From the NCBI GenBank assembly GCA_022579005.1, contig MU401681.1, positions 1 through 58,230 on the forward strand: DNA of 58,230 nucleotides, in the 5' to 3' direction. The notes under the pieces are model-generated. The model was given only the letters and a program-made list of their open reading frames with translations. It searched no databases and was not told the origin of the DNA. This DNA comes from Poronia punctata (lineage: Eukaryota; Ascomycota; Sordariomycetes; Xylariales; Xylariaceae). This document shows positions 21,048 through 32,684 of the stretch, piece by piece (the first letter of the stretch is position 1; each line of letters starts with the position of its first letter). Made by a program: the position numbers and the translations under genes.

Positions 21048-22430
21048 TTTTGATGGTTGGTAAGGCAGGATGGTATATGTGGCTTTCCTAATAAGGATAG
21101 GATGCAGACTACGGTAATGTCGATCACCGGTAATGAAGTGAAGTCGTACAAGACGAATTGGTTCTTGTCTTGAATTGTGAGGTCCTATGTAGGTTCAAAT
21201 TATATGCTGTGTAATGCTGTTGTGAAGCCATCTCGAACAATCGGTAGACGACATGGTCGCACTTATAATATACTTCTTCGTTTATCCCCCATTTCCCCAT
21301 TACTTTCCTTTTCCTTCCCTCTATTGCTCCTCGGCCTAAGTTCCATACTTACTATTTTCGACGAAAAGGAGAATATTTCGTCCAGAATCTCCTGATCAAA
21401 ATACAATATTTCGACATGATCATAACACTCTTCAAAAGTAATGTTCAATCTCGACCGGCCGCCTCCGTCGGGGATTTGGGTTACTAAGCCACTCTAGGTT
21501 AGCCTTTGTCAATAGGCCAGAACACCAACCCCTGCTGTCGGGGAATCGACAGACAGTGGCACCACACGCCACGTTTTTTTGTGTTTTGTTTCGGGGAAAT
21601 AATTCTACGATGTTTTTTTAGACTACTCGTAGGTATTACGAGTATTCGAGACATTCCGGGTTGTTTTCGCGCACGTGGTCTGTTTTCTTATTTTTCTAAT
21701 CGCTTCTCGGAGACTGACAGAAGAGAATTACGTACCGGCTTTTATTTATTAGGTTAGGTTAGTTAAACGTCTCTTTACACGTGAAATAATTTCATAATGT
21801 AACAAGTCAGCTTCCTTTTTTGCCCGACATCACATGTTATTGAGTCACGCCCGGCCGGAGCGGAGGAGAAATAATTATCGGGCCCGGTCGCGCCGCGATG
21901 TACGGATTCGAAAAAAAGTGACATGCTCGGTGGATCGGGTGTAGGTAAACCTGAGGTAGTTTGCGAGTCTATTGGTAAAAACTCCAAGGGGTAGTCGACT
22001 TTTCTTAACGTCTCTGTCGACAATGAACTTGCAGAGTTATCTCATCTGCAACCGCCATCCCTCTTTTCTTACACGGAAGTGAGTCGATCTTCCAGCTACA
22101 ATGAGCACATACGGCACGGCAGATTCGATAAGCGTTTTCTTACTGGGTAAAAGTAAAATCTCATTTACTTCTACTCCTAAGTAAAAGTTAACCAAGTCCA
22201 TTTTATGCCCCATCTATCCGCAAAGATTATTTCCGACGCGTCCCAGCACTTGGGTTGCGTATATTCCCGTGTCGAGCCCAAGCCATTACTACGACCCGCG
22301 CATCCTACAGGCATAAAGCAATCGCACAAAAACCAGTATATACAATATCTCCACAGTTGCATCGCCAGTTGTTCTGGCCTGCCTGTCGGATATGGTGTCA
22401 TAACGTCATCTCAGACATGCCCACCTTCAA
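21048..22430. other. Intergenic, about 1.4 kb
   Basis: No gene supported. It holds the promoter of the 99-residue gene at its left end and the 3' region of the secreted-protein gene at its right end. TACTCGTA and TACGAGTA octamers lie 5 bases apart at 21624-21631 and 21637-21644, making an imperfect palindromic pair. Confidence 0.55.
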
Positions 22431-23149
22431 TCACGGGCGCTTGGGGAAGGTGTTTGACAGTGTACCATTCCATGCTGGGTATGACTGTTCTCTTCCGGTC
22501 AGTAAATATTTCATGCACATATAGAAGCTAAAAGTACGGGAGCAGGAATGAAAGGCCCTCCGTGGGTAAAAAGGGGTAAGGAGGGGTCAAAACATGCTCA
22601 ACTTACAGTATGCCAGGAACCATCGTCGTATGTTTTAGTGGTGCGCCAACTTGAGAGCGAGACCGACGTTGTGCTCAATAGCGAACTTGTGCTAGTAGCC
22701 TGGGACGACGTTGTGACGTTGACCGATGACGATTCGCTACAGGTCAAACTCGAGAATGTCGAAGTCGATGTCGGCGTTATCCTCGAAGATGATACCGTTG
22801 ACGTAGGGTAGTCTCCCCCTGTCAAGGTCTTCGTGACGACCTCCGTAGTAGGCTCAATGTCGATGACGGATATTGTCTTTGTTGTTTGCTTGCCGGGGAC
22901 GGTTACAGTCTCGGTAATAGGCGGCGGCGTCTCTATTACCGTTGTCGGGGCTGGCGTGACGGTGACTGTCCGGGTCACATCCCCATCGCTCCCTTCTCCT
23001 CCACTCCCGTCAATAGGGATCACCGACCATGAGGGGCGAGCCGGCGCATCTTGAACTGGCGTCCTCTTCAAGAAGAAAGGCAAAGCTGATGAGGGGCCAC
23101 ATAACGACAAAATGGCGACCGTCAGGGAGACTGGAAGTTTGGCGTGCAT
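22431..23149 (-). CDS. Small secreted Ser/Thr-rich protein, 198 aa
   Basis: Exons 23149-22607 and 22484-22431 on the minus strand (donor ACT|GTAAGT, acceptor AACAG) join in phase to 198 residues. A signal peptide is clear: MHAKLPVSLTVAILSLCGPSS, probably cut at SSA-LP. A dibasic KR (FFLKR, near residue 29) could be a Kex2 site. The body is Ser/Thr/Val-rich with repeated VTVT/ETVTV-like segments and no cysteine pattern beyond one Cys, suggesting heavy O-mannosylation. The second exon restores a conserved-looking ending, DDGSWHT joined to SYPAWNGTLSNTFPKRP. Without the splice, the frame stops at TGA just after GTAAGT, which supports the intron. No GPI-anchor signal is apparent. Likely extracellular or cell-wall matrix; function unknown. 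Confidence 0.75.
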
Positions 23150-24984
23150 CTTTGATATGTATGGAATCTCAAGTTTTACTACAGCTGCAGATATGTTGAA
23201 TGTCGGTTACTTAGAACTTAGAGGACTATGCAACTTGACACGATCTACACCACGAGGAAAAAGAGGAGAAGACTTTACGTCCTATAGGTTGTCCAAGCAT
23301 GATTTTATTACCCAGGTATACGTGGACAAAAAGGTGAATAATAGGAAGGCTGGGACTCCATGGCGGGTGGTGCCTTCGTCGTGTGAGACAAGAGTTCCCA
23401 AGTTTGGTGATGGGTTCATATCAGATGAAGTGGCTGGTATGGGAACTGGTGAAGCTGCATGGGTCATTGGAATGATGCTTTGTTATTTGCTGGTTACTTT
23501 CCCAGCCACCTTGAACACATCCAAACTGGGAATAGTGTAGTGATATGTGAGACCTAAATGTACCTGCGTTTAGGTGGGGCCACACAGTAGCTTGACACAT
23601 AACTTCCACTTCGGGAATAGCTTGACTTCAATGTTTTGAAACGGCCCGGACATTTTGGACATTTACTGAGTACCCCTTGTACTCAGGTGCTCAGTAACAC
23701 AACCGCGATGTTTTTCCCCAGTGCTACGAGTTGGACCAGTTAGCCAGTCCCCAGTGTAGAAATAGCCATAGTTGTGACTTGTAAGCACATACCTACACAT
23801 GGGAGTACAAGAAAGCCCCGGGCAAGATCCCGTGTGCAAGGTATGCGATGGGTTGCAAAGTGGCTCAGCATTTGGTTTATGTGGCTTTACTGTGTACATA
23901 TTGGCATCGGCCACCGGCAAAGACGGCTCGCCGCAAGATTCGGCGCAAACCCCATCTGATTCACCTAAACCCCGAGCGCTCGTGGCTATGCCCTACATAT
24001 TACGCAACTGCCGTTTACTTTCGGAGAGTATACCATATTATAATCTGATGCCTTAGGCAGCCTGGATATATTTTTACTAACTTTTTAAGCCGGCGGTCTA
24101 TATCTGAATGTACAGGTATCAAGTCGCCTTTGTTTGTCGGGTACATACTCGTAGATATCTGATCTGTGTTAATACTTCTGCCATGCAAAGGCCGGGGTTA
24201 GTACATGCACTTATTTATAGTAGCTTTTGGAGAAACAAACTAGACTAACCTAGTGTCGGAGTTTCCTGGTCCTGCCAGAGCTGATGAAATACTCGTTCGA
24301 GCATCAAAAGTCAACACGCAGAGGCTGTTTATTGAGGCCACCAATACAGAAATATGCGGTCATAGGAAAAGCTTTCGGATCGGTATTACCTGCAAAGCAT
24401 TTCAATGTAGGACTTACCCCAAATCTCGACTTTGTCCCCTTTGTCTAGTACAGGTACTCGTCATTTGAGGGGATAGAAATCACCCCGCACCACTACCAAC
24501 GTGTAACACGTGCCAAGCTACCTCCAGATGCGAAGAATTCGTAAACCATTGAATGGCGCAGGGCGCTTCCTATCCTTGAACAAGGAATAAGTGGATCTGG
24601 CATGTCTACTTTGGCATGCGCAGATGATCTAGAACGAGGATTCCGTGGCACGTTTTGGAAAGGGCTGTGGTGGGTTTTTATACCATGACGCAAGCACCAA
24701 CTTTGAGGCGAAGCTATCCTCTTTGCCTCCAGCCTTGATACTTAACGCGAGCAGTCAGTACTTTTACCTGTCTACGTCCTCAGCTATCTTAGCATTATTT
24801 TTTGCCTACTCTTCTTATTCCGTTGTCGCTAATCTCTGTTGGCTTCGCATATTCTAGCTTTTCAGTGTAGCCAACTGTTTTACAATTTTGAAGGAGACTA
24901 GAAACTCACCTGCAGGAAACATTGAGAAGTACCTCATTACCAAACAAACCGGCAACATCAACAGGACAAGAACGCATTCCCTAA
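23150..24984. other. Intergenic, about 1.8 kb, between divergent genes
   Basis: No gene supported. Short frames (23112-23540 plus, 23663-23920 minus, 24253-24468 plus) show no family features. It contains promoters for the secreted protein (leftwards) and annexin (rightwards), and one TACTCGTA octamer at 24146-24153. Confidence 0.55.
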
Positions 24985-25440
24985 ATGTATAACCAGTATC
25001 CCCCACCAGGAGGGTATCCCCCACCACAGCAAGGCCAATATCCTCCGCCTCAGGGATATCCTCAAAATGCTAGCCCTTATCCCCCTCAGGGAGGACAGCA
25101 CCCACCACCCCAAGGTCAGTATCCGCCACCGCAAGGCCAATATCCTCCCCAGCAAGGACAGTATCCTCCACCTCAAGGATACCCTCAGCAGAGCAATAGC
25201 CCTTACCCCCCTCAGGGCGGACACTATGCGCCGCCACAAGGCCAGTATCCCCCAGGTCAAGGATATCCTGGTCAGAGCAACCCGTCATATCCCAGTCAGG
25301 GAGGATATGGAGCGCCGCCACCACAACAAGGCTACGGCGCGCCTGGAGGACCGCCCCCAGGCCAATATGGTGCACCACCCCCGCAACAACATGGCCAGCA
25401 CTTTGCACCTCCTCCCGGAGGCGGTGGTCCTCCTACCAGA
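24985..25440 (+). repeat. Degenerate tandem repeat encoding YPPPQGQ/GYPQ units
   Basis: The 5' end of the annexin gene is a degenerate tandem array whose units are about 21-24 bases and encode YPPPQGQ-like heptapeptides. Repeat units are similar at DNA and protein level, so copy number may vary between strains. Confidence 0.75.
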
Positions 25441-26467
25441 CCCAGTATCGGCTATGAGTACCCGGAGCCTACTATTGCGTGGGACGCGGGGCCGGACGCA
25501 CAGGGGCTGAGAAAGGCCATGAAGGGATTCGGCACAGATGAGAGGGCGCTCATACACATTCTGGCAACCAAAGATCCGCTTCAGGTCAGAATGATCAGGG
25601 ACGCCTTCTCAAGAATGCATGGCCGGAATCTCGAAGAGGACATCAAGTCGGAAACAAGCGGAAAACTAGAGGAGGGACTGGTGCAGCTTGTCAGGGGCCC
25701 GCTTCTCAACGACGTGCATCTTCTACGATCGGCGATGTCGGGGTTAGGAACAAAAGAGGTGATTCTGAACGATGTCCTCCTCGGTCGAAGTAATGCAGAT
25801 ATGCAGGCGATTAAACGAAAGTACCAGGAGGTCTTCCGCCGTCCCCTCGAGGCAGACGTGAAGGGCGACCTTAGCATGAAGACAGAAAGACATTTCCTCA
25901 TCGTCTTAGGGGCATGTCGAGCAGAAGACAGCGCACCCGTCATCCCACAAGCGGTCGATCAAGATGTAACGGAGATCTACAAGGCCACGGAGGGTAAAAT
26001 GGGAACAGATGAGATGCTGGTCTGCTCGATATTATCGACCCGGAACGACAACCAGATTCGTGCCATTGCCTACGCATACGAACAAAAGTTCCGGCGTTCG
26101 CTCGACAGCGTGATTAAGAAGGTGAGTTTCGTTGTGACGGGCAACGGTGAAAGCTATCTGCTAACGTGAAACCCCCCACATACAGGAATTCAGTGGTCAC
26201 ATGGAAGAGGCTTTGGTATTCCAGTTGCAGGTCGCTCAGGATAAATATATGCACGCAGCGACACAGCTTGAAGACGCGATGTCAGGTCTGGGGACAAAGG
26301 ACCAATTGCTCATCTCCCGAGTCATCCGTTACCACTGGGACCAACAGATGATGGCAAACGTCAAGGCGGCCTATCGAAAGAAGTATGGAAGGGATCTGGC
26401 AAGTCGTATCAAGGGAGAAACCAGTGGCGACTACGAAAGGCTCATGGTAGCGTGTCTCGGCGCTTGA
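24985..26467 (+). CDS. Annexin (fungal type) with Pro/Gln/Tyr-rich N-terminus
   Basis: Calcium-dependent phospholipid-binding protein, cytosolic and membrane-peripheral. Exons 24985-26121 and 26186-26467 join in phase to 472 residues. Residues 1 to about 150 are tandem YPPPQGQ/GYPQ-type repeats, an annexin-A7/A11-like disordered head. The core has four annexin repeats, each recognisable by its GT-D/K-E loop: [14 protein letters not shown] (about residue 178), [14 protein letters not shown] (about 252), [14 protein letters not shown] (about 335) and [14 protein letters not shown] (about 433). Repeats 1 and 3 keep the GTDE form; repeats 2 and 4 have GTK. Repeat 3 has one extra residue before GTD. 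The intron lies between repeats 3 and 4. Confidence 0.95.
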
Positions 26468-27767
26468 TAATGAGTGACGGGATTCATTTAAATTTTACAG
26501 CTGGAGAATGCTTCACGAACCTGTAGCCTACGGCTGCCTACCTGCAATGAGGCAACAAGAAGATGAGGAGACTACATACATCTTGTAACCTAGAGAGAGG
26601 CAACCCCCCTATCGTACATGAGGCACATACGAGTATGTCGGACTCCGGAGTGTGAACCAGGGGGCCAGTATCGATGGTATTGATGGCTTGAGGTGCCTTC
26701 ACAGTATTGTAGGTGTATGGACACGCTATGAAAATATCCTCTAATGAAAATGCACTGTGAGATGTATGCGGAGTCGTATACTGTAATACCTACTACTTAC
26801 CACCTAGGCGGGCTAGGTTGTTGAGTCTACACAGTATGTGTCTTTACCAAAACCGTTGCCGCTAACCATCTATGGATTATTCTTAGCAAATACCCCTGGC
26901 GCTTTTGACAGGAACGAACTCCACTTGGATGACCCAGTAATGTACTGTGCAACGAACCCGTACTTCGTTCCACGGCATTAGATGTGAACGGTCTTTTTTT
27001 ATCAACAAGCCGTCAAGTCATCAACTATTTGAAGTGCAGCTTGAGATATCTGCTACATAATCATGACCAGCTCTTCTTGCCCCCCAGGTGCCAGGTTCCC
27101 GGACATTTTTGAGGCAGATGCCTACAGTATAAGTATCTCGACGATGCGCTTAACTCTGATTGGCGTGCGATCCGCATCTGATGGGCCAGAAGGTCGGATA
27201 TTCCTTGTCAAAAAACCGAGTCGAGAAGGGATATATGCATTTGCCTGCATCAGCAAATACTTCCTGGGCAGGGGATGTCCTCTACGAGTAGATAGGGAGT
27301 GTAGGTCGTTCAGGACAGAAATTGATTAGTATACCTACCTACGTATGCGTATACGTATGCACAGGCATTATCTTATAATCGGACTTGTACGTGCGCCGTA
27401 CTTAACACGGTTAGTTTTCCCGCCTGCCTTTTCTGATCCGATATATTTCTTCCTGTCAAAGTGCACTTTTCCCGCACCGACTGACCCACTGACTCCGATC
27501 CTCTTGTTGCCGCATCCATAATATCAAGTACTCGTACTCACAGTCTCACACTCACACGGGCACGATATGTGCTTGTCAAGCATACAAGGAGACTCCCATT
27601 TACGCACTTGATAGAAGACTCTTGTTGTATATATTCATGCGTATCTACAAGATTTGGATGTCCGATCTTTTGTTTCCTTTCTCCGTCTTCTTCATTTTTG
27701 AACATGTGCCTTTGAAAGGCTCGGTTTAGTTGCTTTTATCTCGTCCCCTGAACGTCGCTTGCTCGCG
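26468..27767. other. Intergenic: ABCC transporter upstream region
   Basis: No gene supported; the frame 27063-27329 has no recognisable features. TACGAGTA/TACTCGTA octamers lie at 26628-26635, 27283-27290 and 27529-27536, and a TACCTAC word at 27332-27338. Confidence 0.55.
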
Positions 27768-30700
27768 ATGGATATTAAAATTCAATTTCGGTGCTCAGTC
27801 GTCCAGGCGGCCGTGGCAGGCGGCTGTGTCTTGGTATACCTCGCCCACAAGACGCTACCCAAGGGGCCGCAGTGGATCCGTCCCTTTGCCAAAGAAGAGG
27901 CAGCCTATAATACTAGGCCGAGGAACACAAAAAGATGGTCTTTCTGGACGTTGGCTCTACTGGTTTTATCGATACTCGGTCTTATTTCTTCGTCCCTGAC
28001 TGCCTTGACACCCGAGTTCGATCGACTGAAGCTTTTGGACGTGGCACCATGGGCCGCGGGCCTCTTCATCACGGTAGTGGGCCTGCCCAAGCAGACGCCC
28101 AAGACTTTACTGGCCCTCTATGTCGTTACGATTGTGTCTGGCCTTGTCGCCCTCGGCGCCTCCCTGGTGGAGATGAACAGGATCCATATATTGCAACTGG
28201 CCTCTCCTGCGGTTGCGACGGCGGCCCTACTCATCATTTTGGCTATGCCAATGCGCGACCCTGCCCTCGAAATCACTGGGGTTGCGAACCATGAGGGCTA
28301 TCCGACGTCGGATCTGAGGAGCCCCGAGGATGATCTGAGTCTGTGGCAGTTCATGACCGTGTCCTGGTTGACACCACTCATCTCCACCGGATACAGGAGC
28401 CAGCTGAACGACGAGAGCGTGTGGTCGCTCCCGTACGAGTTCCAACATAGAAAACTCCACATGTTATTCCGGGAGCTCGCAGGTCCCGTGTGGGTGCGGC
28501 TCGCGCTCGCCAACGGTCTCGACCTATTCATCATCAGCGGTCTCGGTATTATCGAATCCCTGGCGAACCTGTCGTCCCCTCTTCTGCTGCAGAGGCTCCT
28601 CGTCTCCATACAGGACGGGCCCGAGAACCGCACAGAATCGGTTCTTTGGGCCCTCGCCATGATGGTTCTGCGTCTTGTCGTCACTCAATCCGGCGTATTT
28701 TCACTTTGGTTCGGCCGTCGGGCTTATGAAAGATCACGTGGAGAGATGATCACCATGGTCTATGCGAAGACGCTCTCGCGCAAGTCGTATGGCCAGCCGG
28801 TGGAAGAAGAAGAAAACGGGACAGAGAACGGGCATCAGAATGGGCAAGGGGTCGGTCTCGTGCATGACGGCGAAGACGGTATGGATGCAGATGCAGACGA
28901 GGAAAGCCCCCTTTTAGGCCGTCGTCGGCATAAGACTGGTCGCTTCCAACGTTTGTTAGAAGCTCTGAAACTTTCCAAGGCTAGTTCCCCGGAGAAAAAG
29001 GTCGATCCACCTCCGAAACAGCCTGCGACGATGGGCAAGATCCTTAACCTAATGAAGTCGGATGTTTACGAAGTCGCGCAGCGTTTCTGGGATTTTGCCG
29101 GACTCATTACCACGCCTTTGCATCTAGTGCTGTCGCTGATTTATCTCTGGAAACTTCTCGGCTGGTCGTGTCTCCTCGGCCTCGCATGGTTTATCTTACT
29201 CCAGTTCCTGAATGCGGGTTGTATCCGGCGCCTGTACGTCAACGAGAAACTCCGGCGCGCGGCCTCGGACGTGAGGATCAACGCGACATCACAGTTCATC
29301 GAAGCCATCCGGCCGCTGCGATGGTACGACTGGCAGTCTAAATGGCTCGACACCATCATGGGGGCCCGTAGCGTCGAGCTGCGGCTGAGAATCACGTCGG
29401 GTTTGTGGAATATAGCGATTACGTCGACGAACCTGGCCGGTAGCGCGCTATTTCCCGTTGCCACCTTTTTCGCCTACACGTATATCGCCAGGCAGCCATT
29501 GACCATCGACGTGGCCTTCCCCGCCCTACAGTTGTTTGCTGTGCTGGAGACCAGCTTGAAAGAGGTCCCAAATTTGGTCACGGTCCTTCTACACGCCTAT
29601 GTTTCGCTCGGCCGTATCGAGTCTTTCATGGCCGAGCCGGACAAGGAAGAGACGGACGACCAGCGAACCTCGGATATCGAGTTCCGTGATGCTACCTTTG
29701 CGTGGCCTACTAATCAAAAGACGGTCCTTGAAGATCTAAATCTGCGATTCACGACGGGACTGACGATTGTATGCGGAAAGGTGGGCGCGGGGAAGACGGC
29801 GTTGCTGCAGGCAAGTAAGTAATTATCTATCATCTATCTAAGAACCTACCCTAGGTCATCTCCTTCTTCGCTGTCCTCGACGGCTACAAAACCCTTTGTG
29901 TATCTACATGCACTAATTACCGGAAATACAGTTCTCGGCGAGTTGGACAAGACCAAGGGAAGCTGTGTCCTGCCGACCCAGATGGTGGGCTATTGTGCGC
30001 AATCTCCATGGCTGCAGAACATGAGTATCCGGGACAACATCTTATTCAACTTCCCCTACGATCCGGTCCGTTACAAGCAGGTAATAGATGCCTGCGCCCT
30101 CGCGCCCGATCTCGCGGGTTTCTCGCATGGAGACTTATCCAACATCGGCGAGAACGGCATCGGTCTCTCGGGCGGTCAGAAGGCCCGCGTGGCCCTAGCA
30201 CGAGCCGTCTACAGCCACTCCCGTGTTCTACTACTCGACGACCCTATTGCGGCGCTCGACCATGGCACGGCCCAATCCATAGTACGAAAACTATTCCAGG
30301 GGCGCCTCGTGGAGGGTCGCACTGTCATCCTCGTCACGCACCGCGTCGATCTCTGCGTCCAGCTAGCTGATCAATTCGTCGAAATCGACAACGGACGGGC
30401 CCGCGTCTTGGGCCAGGACGAGCTCGCCCACGAGATCCATATTTTGGTCAAAGACCAGGAGGCCCACCACGTCGCAGACCTCCAAGCGGGCGCGGATGAG
30501 GTTCACGATGACGCGATACCCGAAAAGTTCATGACGGACGAGCAACAGGCCTCTGGCGGAGTGATGGCTAGGATTTATTGGATCTACATCAAAGCCGGAA
30601 AACTCCGGTGGTGGGCCGCCGTCTTCGCCGTCTTTTCCGCCTCTCGTCTCGCCCGTGTCTTCAACGCCTGGTTCCTGAAGGCGTGGGGCGAAGGGTACCC

Positions 30701-32306
30701 GGCGGATACGGAGATGGCCGGGTTTGGAGGCGGCATCTTTGACCGCTTACCGAGCCCGGCTTCCGACGTTTCACCTTGGCTCGCTTATTACGCCGCCATT
30801 GGCGTCGCCATAACCGTCCTCTACACACTCACGCAATGCGGACTTCTTATTATCCTGTACATAGCGGCGAAGAACCTGTTTGGGCGGGTGCTACACCGCG
30901 TCGGTAGCGCCACGTTCCGGTTCTACGACACGACGCCCGTGGGACGACTCATGAACCGGCTAACGTCCGACATAGGCATGCTAGACGGCGGCATGATCGC
31001 ACCGCTACAGGACGTGACATTTTGGTCCATCAACTGGATCACCAGCATGGTAGTCATCGCATCCGTCGCCCCAGCCTTTTTCGCCTTCGCAATAGGCATG
31101 ACGTTGTGGTTCACGTACATATTCAACCGCTTCCTACCGGCGTCACAAAGCCTCCGCCGACTCGAGATGGTTTCCCTATCACCCCTCATGTCCAACTTCG
31201 GCATCCTCCTCGAAGGCCTGGCAACCATCCGCGCCTTCAAAGCGCAACCACATTTCCAGAACCGCAATATACTCATAACCGACGCCTTCCAGAAAATGGA
31301 CCATTTCTACTGGAGTCTTCAAACCTGGCTACAATACCGCTTCGACGCCCTCTCCGCCGCATCGACATTCGCCCTGATGCTGTTAGCCCTATACCAGAAT
31401 CTATCCCCGGGCCTAACAGCCTTCGTGCTAGCCACGGCATCGCAGTTCGTCGAAGCCACACACGCCATATGCAAAGCCTACGGCAAGCTCCAAATGGACT
31501 TTGTGTCGGTAGAACGCGTCGTAGAACTCCTCGACCTAGAAGAAGAACCTTCGGGCGAGATCGAACCCCCTCCGACCTGGCCCGCACCCACCGACGCCAT
31601 AACTTTCAAAAACGTCACCCTCCGCTACGCGCCCCATCTCGAACCTTCCTTGCGCGACATATCCTTCACCATCCCGGGCGGATCCACATGCGCCGTACTA
31701 GGCCGTACCGGCTCCGGAAAATCCACCCTCGCCCTCGCATTACTCTCCACCATCCGTCCGGAAGAATCCTCCTCCTCCTCCGGCGGCGGCGGAAGCGGAA
31801 GCGGGGGCGGAAGCGGGGGCGGGGGCGGGACAATCTCCATAGGCGACATCAACATATCCAACATAAACGTGCACACATACCGTCAACGCATAAGCTTCGT
31901 GGCCCAAGACCCCGTCTTATTCCCCGGTACTCTCCGGGATAATCTCGACCCATTAGACAACCACACCGATACCGAATGTCTCGCCGCGCTACGTCGCGTC
32001 TTACCTTCTCCCTCGTTCACATTATCCACGCGCGTCGAAGACGGGGGGAGGAACTTGAGCCAGGGCCAGAGACAATTAGTAGGGATAGGCAGGGCGGTGT
32101 TGAGGAAGTCTCCCGTGGTCATCCTCGACGAGGCCACCGCTTCCATCGACAAGGAGACTGCCCTGGGCATACAGGATGTTTTGAGGGCCGAGCTGAAGGA
32201 CAGCACGGTCATCACGATTGCGCATCGGTTGGAGGCCGTCAGGGATGCGGATTATTTCGTCAGGTTGGATGATGGGAGGGTTGTGGAGGCTGGGAGGGCC
32301 TCTTGA
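27768..32306 (+). CDS. ABCC (MRP-type) full ABC transporter
   Basis: ATP-driven efflux or vacuolar sequestration pump of the multidrug-resistance-associated family. Exons 27768-29814 and 29932-32306 join in phase to 1473 residues; ATG at 27768 is preferred to a TTG nine bases upstream. Order: a TMD0-like block of helices (residues 1-170), TMD1, NBD1, TMD2, NBD2. NBD1 has Walker A GKVGAGKT (670-677), signature LSGGQ (761-765) and Walker B LLLDDP; the catalytic Glu is replaced by Asp, as is usual in MRP NBD1. NBD2 has Walker A GRTGSGKST (1273-1281), signature LSQGQ (1391-1395) and canonical VVILDEATASID. A Ser/Gly-only stretch of about 23 residues is inserted in NBD2 shortly after Walker A. A charged insert (EEEENGTENGHQNG) lies in TMD1. 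The intron cuts directly after NBD1 Walker A. Substrate unknown. Confidence 0.95.
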
Positions 32307-32684
32307 TTAAGTAACTACCTTAATTACCTCCTCACCTATCTTGGGGGGGGTTTTTTGTTGAAACCCAAAAAAAACATAAGGTACCTAGCTAGGTTAGTTG
32401 TTTTGTGTTTTTGATGGAATTTGGAAAAGAAAAAGAGTTTTAGAGATTCTTTATATATATATACAAAAGAAATTTTATATATGTTATAAAATCGACAGCG
32501 AAAAAAGTACCTATCAATATAAATATCCATACAAATAAAATCCATATCAAAAAAAGGCGTCATCTATTTCTTAATTCAATATTGCTAAATAAAGCTGTAT
32601 TGATAACTCGGGTCTTCCACGTCTAACTATAACTATAACTAGTACACATAAATTATCTTCAAAGATCAACTAAAAACGACCGGC
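32307..32684. other. Intergenic between convergent genes
   Basis: Shared 3' region of the ABCC transporter and Dop1. It is locally AT-rich with a G-run (GGGGGGGG) near 32343 and a short AT run near 32452-32463. No gene seen. Confidence 0.6.
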
